Assembly (NCBI GenBank): GCA_037951105.1
Contig: JBAMJV010009384.1
Coordinates: 33,049-97,048, forward strand
Direction: 5' to 3'
DNA from: Echinarachnius parma
Taxonomy: Eukaryota; Echinodermata; Echinoidea; Clypeasteroida; Echinarachniidae
DNA length: 64,000 nt
Shown: positions 28,301 to 40,841 of the stretch, piece after piece
Numbering within the stretch: the stretch's first letter is position 1
How the letters are laid out: the number at the start of each line of letters is the position of its first letter
Program-made: the position numbers and the translations under genes
Notes under the pieces: generated by a model
Database searches by the model: none
Told to the model about the DNA's origin: nothing
The model's input: the letters and a program-made list of their open reading frames with translations, nothing else

Positions 28301-31300
28301 AAGTATAACAAGTCATGGCATCAGTCAGCTGAGATTGTTTAGAATTCAAAAATACTAAATTTTAGACTTATACATGTAAGTGTAATATATTGGCAATAGT
28401 AGCGTTTTGTGGTAACAGGTCGCATGTATCATTATAAGACAACATTATTGTCATATCTAATTTCTTTTTGTTCATTCATTAATTCTCATATTTCTGGTAC
28501 CATCTGAAGACCAACCTGTCTTATTGTACAAAAAACAAAAATGGATCTATATAATAATATAATAATTTGGTTACTGATCAATAAAATACAAAGTTTCTTG
28601 ATTTTGTAATGAAACAGTTCATTTTAGTATCAATCATAATATCTACAATATATACATTGTACATGTACATGTACTTCAACTTAAGTTTGATGTATGTAAA
28701 GATAAAAAATTGTAGCTTTTTTTAACGTCATGATACTTCAACTAAAAGTTCCAAAAAGGCACATCTAAATATGAATGAACTTGTCGAGATGAGGGGTACC
28801 AATATGGCCACCCCCACCCCCTCCCACCAGTCATACTAGAGTTTGACTTTTTTCCTTTCCTGCTGTAATCACAAGCACAAGCATATATAATCCAGGAAAA
28901 ATAATCATTACAATTCTTTTTTGAGATCTACTTTTCAATCCTGCCTGCATATAACTGACACAACAAGTATTCCGACAGCTAGTTCACATTTGTATTGGGT
29001 TCTTTTATGATTTGTAGAGGCTATTTTTTGGAAATAATGGAGGGTGGGGGGGGGGGGGGGGGCATTTTCCTTAACTTCAATGTCTGTTTTGACATCTCCC
29101 CATTTTATTGTGGGCCATCAATTGTAGCAATCTTCGTTATGTGATGACACACGCGTTGTGTAGCGCCATCTTGTGTCCACTCGAAGCACAACCGTATTGC
29201 GTTGTGTATGCAGTGCATCGCGCGATTGTATGGACGCTATACCCTGGTACAGCCCTAACAAATAAATAAATAATTAAACAAAATGGCGGATATTCGTTTG
29301 GTACCCCAGGGTACCATTTATGCCATAATGTATACTGCACCATCCCCGTCTTCCCCTTCATCATTTTTGCCCGGAGCTGTATACTTGAACTTGTATTTAC
29401 CCTCAGATGCTGATTTACACCTTATTCTGCCAACAACTTTCTGAACGCATGGTCGCCTATAGATCCACCTCAGTATTTCCCAGACGAGTACCGTTACGGG
29501 TGCTGTAGTAATTATAGCCACCTTCCAGTCAAGTCCAGAATGTGGTTCACCTGTGTGGAGAGGGCAAATTATGAGCCAATTATAGCATGGGGGTTATAGT
29601 ATGCACCTGTATGGGAACACTTGCCTGAATGCTCCCAAGGGAGTTGAGAGAGAACACATGTACTGCTTGATCAATTGTGATGTATGATTTTAATAATGGG
29701 GCAATTATTATATCAGACACAGGGCCCTTTGGCACAAAAGAGACAACCCTCTGTTTACAAAAAAAATTATATGGTTATTTACTTTCTTTTTATTAAAATA
29801 AATATCATGTTTTAAAGGCTAGAAAGGTATTACCATACAACCCCAATCTGCACATTGTTTTCTTGATACATTTGTATACAACTCGCCACTTACAGGTACT
29901 AAGTATAAAATACACTTTGTTATCATGTGCAAAAACTATTAACTATTAATGCTAGCATGAAAGTCAATGTAAATGTACATGTCCACACATGAAAGTGACC
30001 TGATGCTAGAAATTAACCTTTTTTCTTTTTGGCTCCATCAGGCAAGTAAAGTCAAAGCTTCTTAAATTCAAGTGACTGGAAACCTGAATCTAACGGCCCC
30101 CAAAACAAAGCAAAACATTGAGAGTTCTGTTAAAATGTTAGTTGCCATGTTAGTTGCCCCTTTAGGCAAATCAAATCAAGCCTTCATGAAAATGATGTTG
30201 GCCCGGGATCTAGTGGTCCAGTGGTACTTTTTAGCCCTGTAAAGCCCGGCGCAGACAGAGCCGACTCGACCCGATCCGACTGGTTTTTCAGTCAAGCTAG
30301 AGTCAGTTTCGCTCAGTCGGAGCCGATCCAACATGTTGAATCGGCCTCAAATAATCTCCGACTGGCTCTTGACTGGCAAATCCGGAGTCCTGAGGCAACG
30401 CATACTGAGTTAATCAGGCTGAAAACCAGTCGGATCGGGTCGAGTCGGCTCTGTCTGTGCCGGGCTTTACAGTACTTATATATTCACCTTCATCATTTCC
30501 TGGTGGAATACTCAGCACAGAGGGCTTGGTCATTCCTGCTGCTTGGCTGGTCTGTGCGTTATCTGGGGGGTGTTTGACAAAGATTTAAGATTTAACTTAA
30601 AGGGTACCACCACCCAAAAATAATATTCTTATAAATGACAGGTAACATCTTTAGTATTCCATTCCATCAACAAGTTCACAAAAATAAGTAAGAAAAAATA
30701 CATATAATTGGAAAACGCATCACCATTCTAAAGCATGCATTCATGGGTCTGCATGTACGAGACTACTTTGTCCAGAGCGAACGAATCGCCCGAGATTCTA
30801 TTGTCTCCAAACGAATGCGTGAATAGCATTGGCGCACTCGCAAATGTTTGGCCCGTACGCAACCAGGAAATAGTAGTGGTTCCGTAAGTGGTGGAAATGA
30901 ATTGCTTTGTTTATGAATTACACAACCCTTTGCAAAATGTTGGGTATCTATTTGATATCACAAAACCGTACTTAAACATATAATTATGTGTTGTTAAGTT
31001 ACTACGAGGGGCGTTCAATAAATTCATAGCCCAACCTTGAAGGATTCAAGGTGCAACATCGATTAATATATACAGGTGTTCTTTCATCCATATAATACTG
31101 ATGTACAGCCAAGAGCTTTTCGGCATTTTTCCTGAGGGCCTCAAGGGCCTCCTTGAAGATGTCTCTTAAATACCTCTCAAAAACCTACATATTGGCAGAT
31201 TTTGTCTCATTATCCTCCTGAAAATCACAATCTTGGGATTGTTTCTTCATATGTCAGAAGAGATCTGATGATACCAGGTTTGGGGGATAAGGAGGAATCA

Positions 31301-34300
31301 TCAACAAACCAATTCCGCAGTTATTAGCTTTTCAAAAGTCACCTGGCTCGTGTGAGCAGGCACATTGTCATCGAGCAGCATATGTCTCTCATCAACTTGC
31401 ATTGCTTCATTTTCCAACATTTTCCAAGTGACTTTTAATGAGCATTGCATCAATAAAAACCTGTCTAGATCAGAAACAGAATACAACTGACCTGGCTTTG
31501 CACCACTGACCATGTGAAGGATGCAACATTGCATACACAACATTAGGTAACCCAACTTCCTGCTCCTTCATGGTTGGGCTATGAACTTATTGAACGCCCC
31601 TCGTACATAGGCTACGCCATTTGTAGCATTGAAATGAATCAAAGTCAAAATAAAAAAATGTAAATATTTGTGACATCAAGAACAAGAAATCTCCCTGGTA
31701 TAGGCACTAAATTAGTATGATTTTAACAAAATTGTATGTTGTGTTTGATTCATAGTTAATTGATTTGACACATATCTCAACAAGTGGCCTTCCATAATTT
31801 TAATTTCTGACTTAAGAATGTAAGTTAAAAAAATGAAAATCATTGTGAAACACCCCCTGCTTAAAAAAATAACATAAAATAAATTGTCACTGACAAATTT
31901 CAAATTTCAAACATCACTTGTTTAGTGAAATCTTGAAATTTGCAATGTTGTCTTTTGATCTGTGTGCGGTTAATAGCATGTTTGATACATGTGACAAGTA
32001 TAATAATATAATTAATTCTCTGTATTGCCAATGTGTTATTTTCATGAATTATGAACAATATCCTGAAACAAAATTGCATTCACAAGGTAACAATTCAGAG
32101 AAAATTGTCAATTTCTGCACTTCATAGTTAAAAATTCAAATAATCAAAACCTTCTTCATTTCTTGACCAATTATGCCCATAATTTCCAAAATGATCTAAT
32201 GTTTATGCAAACAATTATTTTAAAAAAATTTGGGTTTCTTTCCCCTTACGAAGGTTTAACTATTTAAAGTGATTGACGTACCATGGACGGGAGTAGTTCT
32301 TTTCGTTGTGTCTTCTGGAATCACACTGACATTACTGACATCGTCTGAATTAAGAAATAGAAAAAACAGTGCATGCATGTTAATTTCCATACTATTTTAC
32401 AGATTTTTGTTGTCATGTTTATTATATTTCGATCATGAATGAAAGTGATTTTAAGCAATGAAGGCTGGTGTAACTTTGTTTCCTTTATGCAAGCCTCCAC
32501 ACTAACTTTTTTCTGTACTGGCCCGTTCGGGCAAGTAAAATCAGAATGATTACATTTTACTTGCCCCAATATAAAACTAACTTGCCCTCTTACTTCTAGA
32601 TGATATATATATATGTATCAATTATTTAGTTACCCGATCAGGCAAGCAAACTAGACAATATATTAAAGGGGACCACCAGGCAAAGAACAACACATACATA
32701 TAATTATATGTTTTGGTACTGTCTTGTGATATCAAATTAATACCCAACATTTTGCAAAGGGTTGTGTAAATTCACAAACAAAACAATAAATTACCACCAC
32801 TTACGGAACCACTATTATTTCCTGGTTCCGTCCGAATAGTGGTTCTGTCCGGGCCAAACATTTGCGAGTGCGCCAATTCTATTCAGGCGTACGTTTGGAG
32901 ACAATAGAATCCCGGACGATTTGTTCGCTCTGGACATAGAAGTCTTCGTACATGCAGACCCATGAACGCATGCTTTAGAATGGTGATGCGTTTTCCAATT
33001 TTTTTTTTTCTTTTCTGGAAACATATTTTTTGTGAACTTGTTGATGGAATGGACTACTAAAGATGTTACCTTTCATTTATAAGAATATTATTTGTTGGTG
33101 GTGGTACCCTTAAAATTTGACTTGCCCGACACCAATTTTTACTTGCCCCGGGGAAGCGGGCAAGTGCTAATGTCGACATTAGCACTTGACCGGTAAGACA
33201 GTCAGGTAAAATAATTTGTTTGCTAAATTTTGGTTGCCTGAAGACATAAATTAATGGCTTCATTGAAAGAAAATACAAATTTCATAAATCATCGTCTAGT
33301 ATATTTCTGTTCAACTATGAAAGAAAAATGTAATTCATATGGCATGTGAATCTCATCTAGAAACTTGTGAGAAATTGGTTTAAAGCAAATTGTGCTACCT
33401 AGTGCGATTAAATGTTCTTGTGTTTCATATTGTTTTAAAGGGGGGGAGGAAGTACTTTTTTGTTCAGGCAAATAAAATTTGATTTTTGGGGGGCTATTTT
33501 GCTAAGGGGGGGGGGGGGGGGGTTTGACCCAATGACGATACAGATACTGTGTGGGTCTGGACACAATGATGGCGTTTTTCTATGCACATCACATTTTCAC
33601 TTGGCAGCCCAAGGGGGGGGGGGTGGTTTAAACCCCCTAACCCCCCCCCCCCCCGTAGATCCGCGCCTGGGGGGGGGGGGGGTGGGTGTGGGAGGGGGGT
33701 GTCCCCCCTCCCACGGTAGGAAGCTTTTGAATTTTGGGGCTTGAAATTGTGCAATCTTATACTTGGGCTCTCAACTTGTGGCACAGTGTGGTTGGACTGA
33801 TTGGGGGCGGTGGCAGACACAATTATTAGGGGCACACGTTATGTAATTCTCCTTATATTTTTTGATATCCCCGTTTGTTTTTGTTTTAATATTATTATTA
33901 GGGCCACGTGCCGACAGCCCCCCGGTCGCTACGCCACTGATCAGTCTGTAATTTTTAGGCATTCATGTATTATATTGATTAATCTCACTTAATATACAGG
34001 TCCAATTTGGTAGCCTCTTCCACAATTACATGCACCAGTATACTTTTTTTTTTTTTTTTTACCCTCCCAAATATTGGGGGGGATGATAATACAGGCCATC
34101 CCCCCCACCTCAAATATTGGGGGGGATATATCCCCCCCATCCCCCCGTGATCGACGCCCCTGCCTGTGACTCACAAATTCACACTTACCAGGGAAACTGA
34201 ATGTATCACTGTCAGATATCTCGACGAGTCCCTTACCCAAACCCAAATTGGTCAAAGCGCATGTTATTGTGTGTCTGGCATCGTAAGCAGCGACAAACAT

Positions 34301-37300
34301 TTCCTTAGAGAGAGCGCTTTGCATCGAAACTGTGCCATCTCCATTCTCTAGGAAACTGGTTTCACTCACTGAGAACCGAAAGTGATCGTATGGTGGAGAA
34401 GTCAAGCGGTCCCATTGTATATGACTGCCACAGGTTAAGAAATTGTGATCCAAATACCAACAGATCCATTCATTTGGTTTCAGTGCATGCCTGGGGTACT
34501 TGCAAGTCGCGATCAGAGTCAAATATGTTCCATTCGTCTTTTGGGAAAGTGTTACTGTCTGCTCGGTGGGAAGGGCAATGTTCAAGAGGGCAAATAATAC
34601 AAACATTGCAGGGATCAGGCTTTGAACGTCCATGTTCAAGGGTATCATGGCAGCATACAGTCAAATGTACACGCAGTTTCTTTGCTCGTACGAGAAAACG
34701 TGTGAGGAACACGTGGCTGCACAAAGACGGCGATATAGGTTGATTGTGTTCGCTGGAGACCCGCACATGGCCTAACCTATTGTGTGCATGCCTGTGCGTA
34801 AAGAAATGCGGTACCACGAATGCACGCAGAGAGGGAACGTAATTTATGCATAGATTCATGTACACACGTCTAGGGATAGAGAGAGATGTGTGTTGTTTGA
34901 ACACGTTTCTGCATTTCATTTTTTTCTTTGAAATAATACAAGTTGGACTTTGTCATTTTATTTTTATATTATACAAATGGAACAAAGCATTGGCAACTGG
35001 CAATGATTTGCTTTTGCCTGTGGCTATTTTCAAGTTTCAGTTTGACATACAAAAGATCAGGCTTTGATGAGGATAAATAGCTCATCTACATGTAACCCCC
35101 CCCCCAAAAAAAAAACAAACAAACAAACAAAAAAAACTACCGATCTATTGTAATAGTATTAATTTTATTTTCTCTCCATTTCTCTCTCTCCAGATCTTTT
35201 TATGTACCAGTCAATGTTTATGTTGTTTTGTTTGTTTACATTATTCATGATTCAGTAGCGAAATTTGTATCAAACCTTACTGAATCAAAGATGGTGATGG
35301 TTGTGGATAAGGATGATAGTGATGATTCTGATAATGATTATCATTCATACATGTATACCGTAGAACACCATCGTCAAGCACCCCCCAAGCACCTATACGC
35401 ATCTTGCTTTTAAAGACGTTTCCATGAGATTCACCTCCGATATTATCCTCATGAATATTCCTCACCATTATTTGCATTCTTGTTTAAAGTTTCCCGTTTG
35501 GACAGAGAGCGGGCGCTCTTTAAAAGCAAGATGCATATTGGTGCTTGGGGGTGCTTGACGATGGTGTTCTACGGTATGAGGATAATTTTATATTCTAACA
35601 AAATTGACGGCCACCATTATTAGGGCCTTGTAGCTTGATGGTTAGAGCACTGGTATAACAATTCAGCTGTCTCAGGTTCGATTCCTTGCAAAGCCCAATT
35701 TTCTTTGCTCATTTTTTTTTTCATTTGCATTTTATACCCACTTGCAGGAAGTACGAAGAAGCTTTGGAATATCACAGGCAAGCACTGGTACTGAGCCCCC
35801 AAAACCCTTCCACATTCTCTGCAATCGGCTTTGTCTATGCTCTCATGGGAAAGTTTTCTGAGGCCATCGACTACTTCCACAAGGTCAGTTATTAACCACT
35901 CAACTTTTTGAACGTGTAAAACCTTTAATCCATTATTAACCAAACCTTGTTATCACTAGAACTAATATTCTGAACCACATTTTTTTACCCTTGCTTGGTA
36001 GAAATATGTGCTGAGTTGCAAACTTTTTATTTTATTCAAACAGCGAGAAAAACAACCAGGATTTGAACCAAAAACCTCTGGTGTGGGCTCCTAGCTCAGT
36101 TGGTGTAGCTCAGAAAGCATCTTAACGTTGCTTTTTTTTCCTTCTTTTTTTGCTCAGTTATTTGTAGTTTCTTCATTTAATGTAGTTAGTTTCCCCTATA
36201 AAGTGTTATAGTAAGTGGATGATGTTTATTATGTAGTTTTATATTAGGGAATCTTTCCTCTGTTTAGCCATTGGCTTTTTTCCTGTGATTTCCCGACACA
36301 TTTTACCATTTTACCATTTTATTGTATCTTTTATGAGAAATAAATAAATGTTCCTATCTTTGCAGGCCCTTGGGGTTGGCCGAGATGACACATTCTCTGT
36401 GACGATGCTCACACAGAGCATAGAGCAGTACATAGGGGAGATGTCACCGTGTGAAGGTACGTACAAGTCAATTTAATTTAAATTTGGTTTAATTCTAACA
36501 TAAAAAAGTGTCATTTGTCATCCCGAGACTAAAAACTGTATGCGTGTACAAAATGAGAAATATGAAATGTCATACATACACAAACATGTTTGCAAGGAAG
36601 AACAAATTATTAGTAAATAGGTGTAGTTAATGGGGACCTGGTAGAAATGTCTTGGACTGCTTGGGGCATCTTTAATAGCAGGGCAGGTCTGCTAAAGCCA
36701 GGGTAATATTATTAAAGGGATAGTTGAGTTTTGGTAGAGAGGGCGCTAGACTACTTATTTTTTTGTGAGGTAATGAAAAACTGAGTGTAAAATTTGAAAG
36801 AGCATAATATTTAAATAATAAAATCATCTTTGTTTGATCAAAATCGGTTCAGAGACGGCTGAAATATCCATAAATATAACTATTTGTAATAAACCCGGGG
36901 CCCCAGGTTTATTAGAGAATTTTGAACCAGCCGTTAAAAATTTTTTTTAAATGCTTCCTCTTTTCAAAAAGTTACAAAATAGGTATTTAAATAGTTGTTG
37001 GTTATTTATCTATCTAATCACTATTTCAACAAAGCATCACATGCACAATATTTTATTCAAAATGGTTGAAACCGATGAGTGTTCAGAGAGCGCCCTCTTA
37101 CGTTTTAACGGCTCTTTTTGAATAATAACATGATCTTTACTACGTCATTTGTAATTTTGTGTTCCTTTCTAGTTGTAACTATTAGTTTGTAATGTAATGA
37201 TGCAGTTATTGGTTACTAAAATTCAGTTTCACCAAAACTGTACTCTCCTTACCAGAACTCAACTATCCCTTTAACAGTGTTGTTGATCTTGTTCTTGATC

Positions 37301-40300
37301 TCAGACATATCTGATCTTGATCTCAGATGTTCTGATCTCGATCTTGAGCTGCGGATCTTGGTCTTGATCTTAATCTTGATCTTGGACCCTCTGGTCTTGG
37401 ACCCAACACTGATTATTATAATATTTTATTTTATATTATTATAAATAATATTTGACACAGAAAAGTTGGCTAATTTTCCTGCATTTAACCACTTCTAAGT
37501 TCAGATTTTGCCATCTAAATACAAGTATTTTCTTACACTATTTCAACAATATCAATCAATAAGTGGACCAATATACATGTTTCCTTAACTGTCCCAGTTG
37601 CTTTTAATAATAGTGGATACTTATATAGCGCACGTTCCGTCTTTTGACGCTCGCGGCGCTTTTGTAAAAAAAATAAATAAATAAACAAACAAACATACAA
37701 AAACAAATTAGAGTACACCTATTGTTCGAATAAATAGGTTTTCAACAGAGTTTTAAAGGTATCCAAGGAAGGTGATTGGCAAATTTCAATGGGGAGATCG
37801 TTCCAATGTTTTGGGCCAAGGTATGAGAAGGAACGATCTCCCCATGCGCGTTTTACTCTGGGTACTTGAAGGGATTGTGTGTTAGACGAGCGAAGACTAC
37901 GTGAATGTGCGTAAATTGTGAGGCTATTTTGTAAGTAGGCAGGGGCAGATGAATGAAGTGAATGATATACAAGTAATACAATTTTAAAGGTAATGCGTTT
38001 CTCAACAGGAAGCCAATGGAGGAGTTGAAGGATCTGTGTTATGTGTAAGGATTTCTTATGTAAGTAGTCTGGCTGCAGAATTCTGTAGACGTTGGAGCCT
38101 ATTAACTTCTTTTTGGGGAGATTACCAAACAAAGAGTTAGAAAAGTCAATGCGAGATGAGATCAATGCATAAATCAAGGATTCAGCAGCAGAGGGTGACA
38201 AATACTTCCTAATGAAACTCAAATTACGTAATTGAAATCGAACGGACTGTGATACATACGATATGTGGTTATTGAAGGTAAGATTGGCATAAAAAATAAC
38301 ACCAAGATTACGAGCAGTTTGGGCAGCTTTTACAAAACAGTTTCTAATTTGACACTGGTCATGATTGATCAACATCTGTTTTGAACCAAATAATACAAGC
38401 TCTGATTTCCCATCATTCAACTGCAAACCATTACTTTCCATCCACATTTTAACATTATCAAGACAAGACTCAAGTCTTGTGATTGTGCTAGAAAGGGCAT
38501 TGACAGATGGGGGAAATGAAACAAACAGTTGAATGTCATCTGCATAACAATGGTAACTTATATTGTGTTTACAAAAAATGTTACTAATAGGTTGGAGATA
38601 TTGAGAAAAAAGGAGTGGTCCGCCTACCGACCCCTGTGGAACTCCACATGTGAGGATAGTGGGGTCGGATGTCGCTTCATTAACTCATTAACTCTAACAC
38701 ATTGTGAGCGATTTGACAGATATGATTTAAACCAGTCAAGGGCGAGACCATGTATACCAAAAGATTGTAGCCTGTGAATCAGAATGTCATGTTCCACCGT
38801 ATCAAAAGCTGATGACATCTAGAAGTACAAGAGCTGTGATATTTCCATCATCCATTTGTTTCAAAACATGGTCAGTAAGATTTGTGAGAAGCGTTTCCAC
38901 ACTATGATGTGGGCGGTAAGCTGACTGACGGTTTAAATCTTGTGGAACTACACCTGAGTCAAGGCTAGCATTTACAATGTTAACAACAGCCGGTGCAACA
39001 GCTGGTAGACACTTTTTTACAAGATGTGTAGGCAGTGGATCTAATTCACATGATTTGTTTGGCGATTTCATAATAACACTTTCTACTTCATTGAGGGTTA
39101 CAGGGTGAAATGAGCAGAAAGATGAGGGTACATCATACATGTCTTCATTTAATTTGATTACAGGCAGGTTTGCTCGAATATTGGATATCTTATCAACAAA
39201 ATACTGACTAAACTGGTTGGCTAAATCAGACTGGTGCTCAGGAAGTGGGGATGCTTGGTTTCTGTTCAGAAGCTGAATAACAACTTTAAAAAGTTGTTTC
39301 GCATCTTTGCCACATTCCTCGACTTGGCTCGAGTGGTGTAAAGATTTTGCTTCTTTGATAAGCGATTTAACAAGTTGACGTTGGTTGTTATACATCTGCC
39401 TGTGTATCTCCAACTTTGTTACACGCCACTTTCTTTTGCCTTAGCTATTTTGTTATTATACTACTGTGTGTTAGGACGAACAGTGACACAAAGTCGTTTC
39501 TGTGGAGCATATTTGTCAAGGACAGTACCAAGGATAACATCCTTGTACTAAGTATAATCTCCGGATATGATAAGGTCAGATGAGTTGAATATTTGATCAT
39601 CAAGTATCATAGAGAACTCCTCCAAGAACGTTTTAAGAGTTGATAAATTGGGTGGTCGGTAGATGATGATCAGTCGTAGATTACGTGATTGATGATTAAT
39701 GTCCAATTGAATGAGTTCGAAAGTTTGCATGTCCAAAGAGTCTATGAGCTTGACCTGAAGGTCGCTACGAAAGAGCACATCAACTCCTCCTCCACGTCGA
39801 CGATGTGCAGATCGTGCTCGATTACAAAGTCAACAAATTCTGAAGTTTTGTTTTTCAATGACCTTGCATTGAGCATGGCGAAAGATAAGTTCTTGGAAGA
39901 TTCATCTGTATTCCCAGGATGGGAACCTGTGGTCTTGGGTTGAAGCATCCTCTGGGGGCTGAGCTGCTGCTGGTTCTCTGGGATGTTGCCTTCGTTGTCT
40001 CTTCCTTCCTCTGTGTGTCTTCCTCCTTCTCTTGATGCCCAGGCTGAGAATCTGTCTCTGTAAAGATGGGTTAAGTTCGTGAAATCTTGTCGTTGATGTA
40101 TTGGAGTTGATCATGCATAGAGAGTTGATGTTGTAGGTTGTGTGTTTCTAGTGTTTGTGGCTGTTGGTTGTCTCAGATATATCCGTGGGTGGGCCTGGAT
40201 TGGGGTTGATATCCCCTGATTCCCCTGCATTAGATGGATCTGAAATGTTGAGACTGAGTTTGCGTAGTAGGGTATTGGACCTCCAGTGTGCTTTGGTAGT

Positions 40301-40809
40301 TTTATTGGTAATCTACACAGTGCACTGTGCAAATGATTGTCAGTCATCACAGTTTAGACAGCCATTCTTTGATTGTAGAAACCCTCCTTCCAATAGGAGC
40401 ACAAAGCATACAATGGAGAAGTAGCTTGTCATCTCCATTGTGATGGTCCAGTCTCTTGTGCAGGAACAATACGATGCTTAAGAGTCCCTTCACGGTCGGT
40501 TGAACGAGTTACCCTGTGTGCTTGAAGAACATGGCTGCAAGTCTGTACATATGAGCGCAATGACTGCAAAAACTGTATCTGCTTACTGCGATGAAGGTTT
40601 TTATTTTCCAAGCTCCAAGTTTGTCCAGAAGTTTCCAGGTTAAATACTCAACACATATATAATAAACAAAGCACATACAAGGTCAATAAATCATACAAAT
40701 ACACATCAAATTACAGAGCTAAGCAAGCGGGCTACATGTTGCACACAGCTTTAAAAAAAAATAAAATAATAATAATAATAATAATAATAAAAAAGTAAAT
40801 AAATAAATT

Positions 40810-40841
<32 letters not shown>

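Noticed and set aside
33460-33835. Gly and Pro-rich frames
   Set aside because: They are driven by G and C homopolymers in a repeat cluster.
37719-39413. Reverse-transcriptase-like frames as a host gene
   Set aside because: Endonuclease and YADD motifs plus a GCGCTATATAAGT tail identify a decayed LINE with frame breaks and deletions.
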